DNA of 7,665 bases. It comes from Fimbriimonadaceae bacterium. Lineage in GTDB: Bacteria; Armatimonadota; Fimbriimonadia; Fimbriimonadales; Fimbriimonadaceae. How positions within the stretch are numbered: the stretch's first letter is position 1; each line of letters starts with the position of its first letter. The DNA lies in the NCBI GenBank assembly GCA_022402505.1, contig JAKRSE010000334.1, forward strand, positions 1 to 7,665, read 5' to 3'. The translations under genes were made by a program, and so were the position numbers. Of the stretch, positions 1 through 6,199 are shown one piece after another. Under the pieces are notes generated by a model that was not told where the DNA came from, made no database searches, and worked only from the letters and a program-made list of their open reading frames with translations.

Positions 1-1
1 C

Positions 2-706
2 GATTCGATGCGGGTCCAGGACGCCGGCGTCTTCCTGAAGGAGGTGGTCGGCACCAACTGGGAATTCACCACCGACGACATCAGCAGCCAGTGCCGCAGC
101 TTCCTGGTCACCGGATTCAGCGACGCTCTGGGCCAGGCGAAGATTCCGGTTCTGGACCTGGTCGGCCGCTACCAGGAGATGGGTCAGGCGCTGAACGCCT
201 CGATCAACGCCAAGTTCGCCGAGCACGGTCTCGAACTGCTGAACCTGATGATCGAGAACGTCTCGGTGCCGCCGGAGGTCGAAGCGGCGATCGACAAGCG
301 TTCCAGCATGGGCGCCTTGGGCAACCTGGACAACTACATGAAGTACCAGGCGGCGGAATCCATGACCGAGAACCCCGGCGGGGTCGGCGCAATGGGCGCC
401 CAGATGGCGGCCGGCATGGCAATGGGTCAGCAGATCATGCAGAACATGAACCAGCCGGCTCAGCAGCCCGCCGCCGCTCCGCCTCCGGTGCCGACGGTCG
501 CGGTTCACGTCGTTCTCGATGGAGCCGCCGGCGGTCCTCACGGTGTCGATGCCCTGCGGGGACTGATCTCCCAGGGGCGGCTGACTCGGGAGACCCTGGT
601 CTGGAAGGCAGGCCTGGCCGAATGGGTGAAGGCCGCCGACCTGCCCGAGGTCGCCTCCCTCTTCGGCCAAGCCCCACCCCCGGTCCCCCCGCCGCCGGCT
701 GGGTGA
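2..706 (+). CDS. SPFH-domain protein with C-terminal GYF_2 domain (YdjI / 'virion core protein'-like), 5' partial
   Basis: The reading frame is open to the left edge, so the N-terminus and most of the SPFH (band 7) domain are missing; the ATG at 8 is internal. The visible part starts near the end of the SPFH fold and contains the family's hallmark stretch IENVSVPPEVEAAIDKRSSM (codons about 218-277), followed by a coiled 'LGNLDNYMKYQAAESM' segment and a Gly/Met/Ala-rich linker with repeated MGQ/MAM runs. A Pro/Ala hinge then leads to a GYF_2-type domain (about 500-680) with the typical GP...L..LI..G.L...TLVWK.GL..W..A pattern, and the protein ends in a proline-rich tail. Known family: SPFH proteins of this type (B. 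subtilis YdjI, COG4260) act as membrane-associated scaffolds together with zinc-ribbon membrane proteins and PspA. Such a zinc-ribbon gene lies downstream at 1610-2764, which supports the call. The GYF_2 domain probably binds a peptide or partner. The next gene begins 8 bp after this stop. Confidence 0.85.
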   Translation, partial: DSMRVQDAGVFLKEVVGTNWEFTTDDISSQCRSFLVTGFSDALGQAKIPVLDLVGRYQEMGQALNASINAKFAEHGLELLNLMIENVSVPPEVEAAIDKRSSMGALGNLDNYMKYQAAESMTENPGGVGAMGAQMAAGMAMGQQIMQNMNQPAQQPAAAPPPVPTVAVHVVLDGAAGGPHGVDALRGLISQGRLTRETLVWKAGLAEWVKAADLPEVASLFGQAPPPVPPPPAG

Positions 707-714
707 GGGTCGAG

Positions 715-1224
715 ATGCCAACGTTGCTGGAGTTTGAGGCCGCCGGCCATGCGAGGTTCGAAGACGGATTTTGCCTCGCCATGATCCGCAGGCAGGCCGG
801 CGGCGTCTATCTCATGGGGTACCAGGCAGAAATTCGGCTCAAGATCGCCTGCCTCAAGGCCTCGGGATTATGGAGGCCAAACATGTTGGATCGCGAAGCC
901 CTTACGAGATTAAAGAGAGTGGCAACCGACAGAGACTGGTTCGATCCATCGACCAAGACGATTGCGTGGGAGGACCAAAGGATCAAGTGCCGTTCATTTC
1001 ACTCACTTGAGTTCTGGGCGGTCTACCTGGCACATGCCTTGATGGAGGGAGAGCCGCAGACAGATCGGCTTCCCCAGTTGACCAACATGATCCAAGTCGC
1101 CCGTGATCTTGACCTATTCTGGCACCCGGAGAACCGTTATCATGAGTTCGTTCAATGCACTGCCCTCGACTTCGTCAGAGCTTGGTCTGACCTGGAGAAT
1201 CACCTGACATGGCTAGAGTCGTAG
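715..1224 (+). CDS. HEPN-like small protein, 169 aa
   Basis: The ATG at 715 has a good ribosome site (GAGGG, 705-709) that overlaps the stop of the SPFH gene. The frame stays open far upstream, but only as a shadow of that gene. The N-terminal third has the pattern of HEPN proteins: an amphipathic helix, then GGVYLMGYQAEIRLKIA (residues 29-45), matching the 'GA.YL.GY..E..LK' signature. There is an H-S-L at 96-98, where HEPN proteins usually carry 'H.L'. The C-terminal helix begins W-H-P-E-N-R-Y (136-142) and ends in '..NHLTWL', another common HEPN feature. An R-x6-H (R89...H96) lies within the loose RX4-6H spacing of HEPN RNases, but its placement is not secure, so nuclease activity is unproven. 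The gene is notably less GC-rich than its flanks (30 G+C in the 60 bases 901-960). Its 3' end overlaps the next gene by 16 bp, suggesting a co-expressed pair. The HEPN call is a pattern judgement without a profile search. Confidence 0.65.
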   Translation: MPTLLEFEAAGHARFEDGFCLAMIRRQAGGVYLMGYQAEIRLKIACLKASGLWRPNMLDREALTRLKRVATDRDWFDPSTKTIAWEDQRIKCRSFHSLEFWAVYLAHALMEGEPQTDRLPQLTNMIQVARDLDLFWHPENRYHEFVQCTALDFVRAWSDLENHLTWLES

Positions 1225-1613
1225 ATCGAAGAATTTCCAAGAAGCACGCAGAACTGGTCGAGATCATCAGCTCCGGATGGCATCGCGCGCCCATCGATGG
1301 TCTTGACGTCATCATCGTCAAAGAGGAGTCAGTATCGGGCGGGGGATGGACCGAAGTCTTCGTCGTCACGGATCTGTTCCAGAACATTCCCAAGCAGGAG
1401 CGAGATCGAATTCTTGATGCCGCAATCGACAGGGTGCTTCTTGGATACTGGGGTGATGAGAGAGAGCCTTTTGACGAGAAGAATCCGGCTGATCGCAAGC
1501 AACTGCAGAAGATCTTTTCCGAACAGTTTCCCAATTGCCGCTTCATTCTCGGGCTGACCGTCCAAGAAGCACGGAACCTGGACGTCCACGGCTACGAGTC
1601 TGACGTCGAGTGA
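1209..1613 (+). CDS. Hypothetical protein, 134 aa, partner of the HEPN-like gene
   Basis: I do not recognise this family. The start is the ATG at 1209, inside the end of the HEPN-like gene, with GGAG at 1194-1197 as a ribosome site 11 bases upstream. The protein is highly charged and soluble, with no signal peptide or membrane segment. It opens with a basic helix (residues 3-20) and a strand-like 'GLDVIIVKEE' (31-40). A Gly-rich turn precedes 'TEVFVVTDLFQNIPKQERD' (48-66) and a helix running to about 78. The second half holds an acidic linker and 'FPNCRFILGLTVQEA' (107-121). The strand-turn-helix block around 48-78 faintly recalls BolA/KH-like alpha-beta folds ('VV...F......R...'), but this is weak. 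Its low G+C (about half of bases in 1201-1260 and 1381-1440) matches the HEPN-like gene, so the two were probably acquired together. By position it could be an antitoxin or cofactor. Its TGA overlaps the GTG start of the zinc-ribbon gene. Confidence 0.7.
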   Translation: MARVVDRRISKKHAELVEIISSGWHRAPIDGLDVIIVKEESVSGGGWTEVFVVTDLFQNIPKQERDRILDAAIDRVLLGYWGDEREPFDEKNPADRKQLQKIFSEQFPNCRFILGLTVQEARNLDVHGYESDVE

Positions 1614-2764
1614 ACACCCCCCCTCCCCGACTCGAACCGACCGCCCACGTGGAGAGCGTGAGGCATCCGTGTCCCAGTTGTGGGGCGGGGCTTGCCTTTG
1701 CGCCTGGAACCAAGCATCTCAAGTGCCCCTACTGCGGCCACGAGGAAGAGATCGTCGCGCCGACCGAGGGCACACTCCGCGAGCTGGACATCGAGGCCTA
1801 CTGGAACCTCGCCCACCTGAACATCGCCGAAGACGATGCCCGGGTGCAGCACTGCAACGGCTGCGGCGCGGAGTTCACCCTCCGGCCCGACATGGAGGCC
1901 GATGACTGCCCCTTCTGCGGCAGCCACGTCATCGTCCCCGCCGCGCCCGAAAGGCGGATTCCGCCGAACGGAGTCCTCCCCTTTCGCCTCGACGCCCGAA
2001 AGGCACGGGACATGTACCGCCAGTGGATCGGCAGCCGGTTCTGGGCTCCGAACGACCTGAAAAAGCGGGCCGAAGCCGAAAGCACCCTGCACTCCATGTA
2101 TGTCCCTTATTGGACGTTCGACAGCGAGACGACCACCCACTACACCGGGATGAGGGGCGAGCACTATTGGGTCACCGAGAGCTACACCGACAGCGAAGGG
2201 CGGTCGCAGACGAGGCAGGTCCGAAAAACCCGTTGGTACCCGGCCTCCGGCACCGTCTGGGTCAACTTCGATGATGAGCTGGTGATCGCCACCAAAACCC
2301 TCCCCGCCAAGTACACGCAGCACATGCAGGACTGGCAGCTCTCCGGCGTCACCGACTACAACGCCGCCTTCCTCTCCGGCTACCAGGCCATGCGATATGA
2401 CGTGGACCTGGCTCAGGGCTGGCAGACGGCCCAGATCCAGATGCGCCCGGCGATCGAGCGGGCCATCCGGAGCGACATCGGCGGCGACGAGCAGCAGATC
2501 CACGGCTACGACGTCCACCACGAGAACGTGACCTTCAAGCACGTCCTCCTGCCGATCTATTCCGGGGCCTACCGCTACCGGCAGAAGATCTGGCGGTTCT
2601 TCATCAACGGCCAGACGGGCAAGGTGGCGGGCGAGGCCCCGGTCAGCTTCTGGAAGGTGCTCCTGGCCGTCCTGCTGGGCCTCATCATCGTCGGCGGGAT
2701 CATCTACTTCACTCAGGGTGCCGAAGGCGGCAGCGTCTCGTCAAGCATCAACATCAGCCTCTGA
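1610..2764 (+). CDS. Double zinc-ribbon membrane-anchored protein (YdjG-like), 384 aa
   Basis: Translation is placed at a GTG (1610) that overlaps the preceding stop in a GTGA arrangement. No strong ribosome site is visible, so it is probably translated by coupling; GTG codons at residues 14 or 17 are alternatives. Two zinc ribbons stand at the N-terminus: C21-P-S-C24 ... C39-P-Y-C42 and C82-N-G-C85 ... C100-P-F-C103. A large, mainly beta, aromatic-rich region follows (about 125-340; for example VPYWTFDSETTTHYTG), then 'RFFINGQTGKVAGEAP', a single hydrophobic helix (about 349-367) and a short Gly/Ser-rich tail. Known relatives: B. subtilis YdjG and similar TFIIB-type zinc-ribbon proteins encoded beside SPFH (YdjI) and PspA genes, which work in membrane-stress protection and recruit the SPFH protein. 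The SPFH gene lies upstream in the same run, separated by two smaller genes. The protein probably sits at the inner membrane with its zinc ribbons in the cytoplasm. G+C returns to the regional high (41 of 60 at 2461-2520). Confidence 0.8.
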   Translation: MNTPPPRLEPTAHVESVRHPCPSCGAGLAFAPGTKHLKCPYCGHEEEIVAPTEGTLRELDIEAYWNLAHLNIAEDDARVQHCNGCGAEFTLRPDMEADDCPFCGSHVIVPAAPERRIPPNGVLPFRLDARKARDMYRQWIGSRFWAPNDLKKRAEAESTLHSMYVPYWTFDSETTTHYTGMRGEHYWVTESYTDSEGRSQTRQVRKTRWYPASGTVWVNFDDELVIATKTLPAKYTQHMQDWQLSGVTDYNAAFLSGYQAMRYDVDLAQGWQTAQIQMRPAIERAIRSDIGGDEQQIHGYDVHHENVTFKHVLLPIYSGAYRYRQKIWRFFINGQTGKVAGEAPVSFWKVLLAVLLGLIIVGGIIYFTQGAEGGSVSSSINISL

Positions 2765-2788
2765 TCCCGCCCCCAAGGGCAAGGGGCC

Positions 2789-3133
2789 TCAGGGCAGGAT
2801 GGACGGGTCCTTCTGCGCCTTGGCCAGACAGGACGCGCAGCACATGTAGTACCGCTTGCCGTTGTGATCGACATACCCTTCGGCCTCGTCGGCCGAGTCC
2901 ATCGCATGCCTCATCAACGGACAGTAGAGCTTGCCTTCTTCGTTGCGAAAGGCGACCAGGCCGTCCGGCAGACCAAGCTCGGCATCGGTCGGTGCGGCTT
3001 TGGCAGCATCCGCCCCGGCCTGCTCGGTCGTCGACTGCGGCGCCGGAGCGTCCGATTCCAACTCGGTGGCGCAACCCCCAAGAAGAACCAGACTCATGCC
3101 AAGGAGGGCGGGGATGATCGCAAAGGCCTTCAT
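2789..3133 (-). CDS. YHS-like metal-binding lipoprotein, 114 aa
   Basis: The start is the ATG whose complement is at 3131-3133, because a clear lipoprotein signal begins there: MK, a hydrophobic run, and lipobox L18-G19-G20-C21. The frame extends upstream, but that part is Arg/Pro-rich and antisense to the aminotransferase, so it is not used. After Cys21 comes a low-complexity Ala/Asp/Thr linker (about 22-52). The C-terminal domain resembles YHS / heavy-metal-binding domains: Y70-C71-P-L-M, then 'GYVDHNGKRYYMCCASC' (86-102, with C98, C99 and C102) and a final 'KDPSIL'. Family knowledge: such domains bind transition metals through these cysteines and are common in exported copper- or iron-handling proteins. 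The exact role here is unknown. The mature protein would be lipid-anchored outside the cytoplasmic membrane. The gene is divergent from the aminotransferase and convergent with the zinc-ribbon gene, with only 24 bp between their stops. Confidence 0.75.
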   Translation of the reverse strand: MKAFAIIPALLGMSLVLLGGCATELESDAPAPQSTTEQAGADAAKAAPTDAELGLPDGLVAFRNEEGKLYCPLMRHAMDSADEAEGYVDHNGKRYYMCCASCLAKAQKDPSILP

Positions 3134-3195
3134 CAAGACTTCACAACGCGGCGGGCCCGGAAAGGTTCCAGCCATTCGGGACAAACTTGAAGACC

Positions 3196-4398
3196 ATGCC
3201 TGTCGATGTCTCACGGCGCAGTCGCCGGTTCCCGGCTTCCCCCATCCGCAAGCTGGGGCCCTACGCCGCCGCCGCCAAGGCCCAAGGCGTGACGGTGCAC
3301 CACCTGAACATCGGCCAGCCGGATGTCCCCAGCCCCGCCGAGTTCTGGAGCGCGGTCCGCGGCGGGTCCCAAACCGTCCTGGAATACAGCCCGTCGGAGG
3401 GCCTGCCCGAACTGCGCGAGGGGATGGCGGCCGCCTATCGTGAAGCCGGACTGGATGTTGGGGCACACCAGATCATCGTCACCACGGCGGGCTCCGAAGC
3501 TCTCCTGTTCGCCATGCAGTCCTGCCTGGATGAAGGCGATGAAGTCATCGTGCCCGAGCCGATGTATGCCAACTACATCGGCTTTGCGGCGGCGGCCGGC
3601 GTCTCAGTCGTGCCCCTCACGACCCGAATCGAAGAAGGGTTCGCCCTCCCCGAGCCCGCCGAGTTCGAAGCGGTCATCACCCCGCGAACCAAGGCGATCC
3701 TGGTCTGCAACCCGGGCAACCCCACGGGCGCCGTCTACACCGAGGCCCAGCTCGAAGGTCTGCGCCAGATCGCCCTGAAGCACAACCTCTTCCTCATCGG
3801 CGACGAGGTCTACCGGATCTTCAACTACACCGGCCGGCCGATCCGGTCGGTGCTCCAGCTGGAGGGCATGGAGGACCACGCGGTCATGATCGATTCGGTC
3901 AGCAAGCGATACTCCCTCTGCGGGGCCCGCGTCGGCTTTCTGGTGACCCGGAACGAGGCGGTGGCGTCTTCCGCCCTCCGCCTCGCGCAAGCCCGGCTCA
4001 GCCCGCCGACCCTGGAGCAGATCGGAGTTCTGGGAGCCCTGAAGACGCCTGCGGGCTACTTCGACGAGGTCCGCGAGGAGTACCGCCGCCGCCGCGATCT
4101 CCTGGTCGAAGGACTGCGGGCCATCCCCGGGGTCCTCGTGCCGCCGATCGACGGAGCCTTCTATGCCACCGTACGGCTGCCCATCGACGACGGCGACCGG
4201 TTCGCCCAGTGGCTCCTGGAGAGCTTCCGGCTGGACAACGTAACCGTCATGGTCGCCCCGGCCTCCGGATTCTACGAAACCGAAGGACTCGGCCGGGATG
4301 AGGTGCGGATCGCCTACGTGCTGAATGAGGAACGGCTCGCCCGCTGCGTCAGGATTCTGGAGGCGGCCCTGAACGCCTACCCTGGGCTTCAGCGCTGA
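3196..4398 (+). CDS. PLP-dependent class I/II aminotransferase (aspartate aminotransferase family), 400 aa
   Basis: This is a fold-type I pyridoxal-phosphate enzyme of the aspartate/aromatic aminotransferase group (COG0436). Landmarks are the N-terminal 'ASPIRKL..YA..AK' and 'LNIGQPDVPSP', the phosphate-binding 'TTAGSEALLFAM', N172-P-G-N-P-T-G178, the ring-nitrogen aspartate D203 in GDEVYR, the Schiff-base lysine K237 in SVSKRYSLCGARVGF, and the substrate-carboxylate arginine R371 in 'EVRIAYVLN'. All expected catalytic residues are present and the length is normal for the family. It should transfer an amino group between an amino acid and a 2-oxo acid; the specific substrate cannot be read from sequence. 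The ATG at 3196 is chosen. A TTG three codons upstream (3187), preceded by GGGA, is a possible alternative. The gene is divergent from the YHS lipoprotein with a 62-bp gap, and convergent with the bL28 gene across a shared inverted repeat. Confidence 0.92.
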   Translation: MPVDVSRRSRRFPASPIRKLGPYAAAAKAQGVTVHHLNIGQPDVPSPAEFWSAVRGGSQTVLEYSPSEGLPELREGMAAAYREAGLDVGAHQIIVTTAGSEALLFAMQSCLDEGDEVIVPEPMYANYIGFAAAAGVSVVPLTTRIEEGFALPEPAEFEAVITPRTKAILVCNPGNPTGAVYTEAQLEGLRQIALKHNLFLIGDEVYRIFNYTGRPIRSVLQLEGMEDHAVMIDSVSKRYSLCGARVGFLVTRNEAVASSALRLAQARLSPPTLEQIGVLGALKTPAGYFDEVREEYRRRRDLLVEGLRAIPGVLVPPIDGAFYATVRLPIDDGDRFAQWLLESFRLDNVTVMVAPASGFYETEGLGRDEVRIAYVLNEERLARCVRILEAALNAYPGLQR

Positions 4399-4410
4399 CC
4401 TGCCAGAAAC

Positions 4411-4449
4411 GACGAACCCCGGAACTCAGAGGGAGGTCCGGGGTTCGTC
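4411..4449. terminator. Bidirectional terminator-like hairpin between the aminotransferase and bL28 genes
   Basis: There is a perfect 13-bp inverted repeat (4411-4423 GACGAACCCCGGA, 4437-4449 TCCGGGGTTCGTC) with a 13-base loop. It lies in the 71-bp gap between two convergent stops, 12 bp after the aminotransferase stop and 20 bp after the bL28 stop. T-tracts on both sides are weak (TGTCTT on +, GTTTCT on -). Position and a GC-rich stem fit a shared intrinsic terminator. Confidence 0.75.
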
Positions 4450-4469
4450 TGTCTTGGCGTAGAGCCGAA

Positions 4470-4736
4470 TCAGATGTCGTAGGTCGCCTTCTTCAGCCAG
4501 GCCTTGGGCACCGGCTTGAGGCCACAGAGGACCCGGGCGAACTCGGGACTCTTCAGAACCGAGGTGGCGACCGTGATCTTCTTCTTCCCGTGGGGGGTCT
4601 GAATCGTCACCGTCTGCAGATTGGCCTGCTGCCAGCGGTTCTTGTGGGGGGCGCGGAACTTCCACGCGGAGTGCCGGTGCCGCACATGCTTGGCCGCATT
4701 GGCGCTCTTGCCGCTGATCTGACAGATTTTGGCCAT
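4470..4736 (-). CDS. rpmB: 50S ribosomal protein bL28, 88 aa
   Basis: The protein begins MAKICQISGKSANAAKHVRH, the usual bL28 opening (CQ.TGK...... .SHA). It continues with the basic 'WKFRAPHKNRWQQANLQTVTI' region equivalent to '...NLQ...' of bL28 and the strand 'GKKKITVATSVLKS'. bL28 is a structural protein of the large ribosomal subunit. The start ATG (complement of 4734-4736) has a good ribosome site, GGAG, nine bases upstream. At 88 residues it is longer than many bL28 proteins (roughly 60-80). The additional part is a C-terminal tail, 'ARVLCGLKPVPKAWLKKATYDI' in two halves (about 67-88). Only isolated cysteines (C5, C71) are seen, not the paired CxxC of zinc-binding forms. It is a single-gene unit with its own candidate promoter and terminator. 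Confidence 0.88.
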   Translation of the reverse strand: MAKICQISGKSANAAKHVRHRHSAWKFRAPHKNRWQQANLQTVTIQTPHGKKKITVATSVLKSPEFARVLCGLKPVPKAWLKKATYDI

Positions 4737-4794
4737 GACTGAAATCTCCAAAGTCCGGGCGACCCAAGAAAGACGGATCGTCCGGCGAACCAAC

Positions 4795-4803
4795 ATTATG
4801 CCA
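4795..4803 (-). promoter_or_regulatory. Candidate extended -10 promoter for the bL28 gene
   Basis: Read on the - strand this is TGG-CATAAT, an extended -10 element (TGn plus a hexamer matching TATAAT at 5 of 6). It stands in one of the few less GC-rich patches of the gap and predicts a leader of about 50 bases before the bL28 ATG. No good -35 is seen at 17 bp, as is common for extended -10 promoters. Assignment is by sequence only. Confidence 0.4.
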
Positions 4804-4849
4804 TCAAGAGAGGCCGCCTGCGGGACCCGGGCGGCAGACTCGGTCGAAG

Positions 4850-4877
4850 GTCCGGGTTGACGAGCCTGGGCCCGGAC
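4850..4877. other. Inverted repeat just upstream of the terminase gene
   Basis: GTCCGGG (4850-4856) and CCCGGAC (4871-4877) form a 7-bp stem with a 14-base loop, 23 bp before the terminase ATG. It could be a weak hairpin or an operator. In such GC-rich DNA it may also be chance. No phage promoter is evident in the gap. Confidence 0.25.
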
Positions 4878-4900
4878 GCCGAGTGGGGTGACGACGCCCC

Positions 4901-6199
4901 ATGAACGACTTCCTGAATCAGATCGCTCCGATCTGGACACCCCACCCCGGCCAAAGGCTCTTTCTGGAGCATCCGGCCAAGTTCAAGGTGCTGGCCTGCG
5001 GGCGGCGGTGGGGGAAGACCGAGGCCTGCGCCGTGCAGATCGTGGCCGCCATGCACCGGGATTCCCCCACCGAACACCTGATCCTGGCCCCGACCCTGGA
5101 ACAGGCCCGGCTGCTCTTCGACCGGGTCGAGGAGATGCTCCGCGCCCTCGACCCGACTCAGGAGCTGAAGGTCAGATCCTCCCCGCATCCCCGACTGACC
5201 TTCGGGCCTCACCGGCTGACCGCCCGGAGCGGCCACGTGCCTCGGAGCCTGCGAGGCCTGGAGGCCACGCACATCGTCATCGACGAAGCGGCCTACCTGC
5301 CCGAGTCCGTGATCACCGAAGTCGCGATGCCGATGCTCGCCACCACCGACGGCTCTCTGACTCTGATCAGCACGCCGCACGGCCGGAACCACTTCTGGCG
5401 GTTCCACCAGATGGGCCTCCGCGGAGAGCACGGCATCTGGAGCCGGAGCGCCCACTCGGCCGAGAACCCCCACGTCAGCCCGGCCTTCCTCCAGGTTCAA
5501 CGGGAGCTGGTGAGCGAGCGGGCCTACCGCGTGGAGTACGAAGCGGCCTTCGAAGACTCCCTCAGCCGAGTGTTCCGGCAGGAGGTCATCGACGCGGCCC
5601 TGGTCCCCTCCTTGCCCTCGCCGCATCCTGCCGGCCCGGTCTGCATCGGGGTCGATTGGGCCCGGTGGAGCGACTTCACCGCCGTCGCCGTGGTCCAGGG
5701 AAGCCGGGAAGGAGCCCACCTCCTCTCGCTCTCTCGGACCCAGGGCCGATCCTGGGCGGAGATGGTGCGGTCGGTCGCCGAGCAGATCGAAGCCCACCCG
5801 GGAGCCAGGGTCGTCTGCGATGCCTCCGGCCTGGGTGATCCGCTCCTCGAGTCTCTGAAGGAGAGGCTTCCGCTGCATCGGGTGGACGGGCTGGTGATGA
5901 CCGCCGCCAACAAGGCCCCGCTCCTGGACGCTCTCGCCTGGCAGATGGAGAAGCGGGCGCTCCTGATGACGCCGCATCCGGAACTCCAGCGCGAGATGGA
6001 GCACTTCGAGCAGTCGCGCTCCGACTCCGGCCATGTCCGGATGGCAGCCGCCGGGTCGGGACACGACGATCTGGTGATCGCCCTCAGCCTGGCCGCCTCT
6101 GCCCTTCCCCATCGAATCGCCGGCATCCCCCTGCTCGGCGCCGCCCGACGATTCTCCCGAAACCGAACCCACCGAACCTCATGCCGCTCTTTCAACTGA
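4901..6199 (+). CDS. Phage terminase large subunit (ATPase-nuclease), 432 aa
   Basis: This is a DNA-packaging motor protein with both enzymatic halves visible. ATPase half: Walker A G34-R-R-W-G-K39-T40, Walker B HIVIDE (124-129, with D128 and E129) and the coupling motif S157-T-P-H-G161. Nuclease half (RNase H-like): D252 in GVDWARWSDFTAV, D307 in VVCDASGLGDP, and D389-D390 in GHDDLVIALSLA. All expected acidic residues are present, so the enzyme looks functional. In phages it cuts concatemeric DNA and pumps it through the portal into the prohead. The ATG at 4901 has GGGGTGA (4885-4891) as a ribosome site; a short TGGGG/CCCCA stem (4884-4888/4897-4901) could partly hide it. The C-terminus runs past the nuclease domain in an Arg-rich tail that overlaps the portal gene by 19 bp. 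No small terminase gene precedes it: the gene upstream is bL28, divergent. Base composition is like that of the chromosomal neighbours. Confidence 0.92.
   Translation: MNDFLNQIAPIWTPHPGQRLFLEHPAKFKVLACGRRWGKTEACAVQIVAAMHRDSPTEHLILAPTLEQARLLFDRVEEMLRALDPTQELKVRSSPHPRLTFGPHRLTARSGHVPRSLRGLEATHIVIDEAAYLPESVITEVAMPMLATTDGSLTLISTPHGRNHFWRFHQMGLRGEHGIWSRSAHSAENPHVSPAFLQVQRELVSERAYRVEYEAAFEDSLSRVFRQEVIDAALVPSLPSPHPAGPVCIGVDWARWSDFTAVAVVQGSREGAHLLSLSRTQGRSWAEMVRSVAEQIEAHPGARVVCDASGLGDPLLESLKERLPLHRVDGLVMTAANKAPLLDALAWQMEKRALLMTPHPELQREMEHFEQSRSDSGHVRMAAAGSGHDDLVIALSLAASALPHRIAGIPLLGAARRFSRNRTHRTSCRSFN

Noticed and set aside
91..714. Upstream extension of the HEPN-like frame
   Set aside because: It overlaps the SPFH gene in another frame and encodes a low-complexity Arg/Gly-rich stretch; the ATG at 715 has a ribosome site and begins the conserved region.
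1592..2542. Open frame of 316 codons on the - strand opposite the zinc-ribbon gene
   Set aside because: It is a shadow of the zinc-ribbon coding strand; the sense frame has two zinc ribbons and a membrane helix, while this one has no recognisable features.
2765..2788. GCCCC/GGGGC short stem between convergent stops
   Set aside because: It has only five pairs and no T-tract in GC-rich DNA, which is too weak to call a terminator.
3134..3466. N-terminal extension of the YHS lipoprotein frame
   Set aside because: The extension is Arg/Pro-rich and antisense to the aminotransferase, whereas the ATG at 3133 starts a textbook lipoprotein signal peptide.
4796..6172. Long open frame of 458 codons on the - strand opposite the terminase
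   Set aside because: It is antisense to a gene with clear terminase motifs, its composition is Gly/Arg/Pro/His-rich as expected for a GC-rich shadow frame, and no domain is recognisable.
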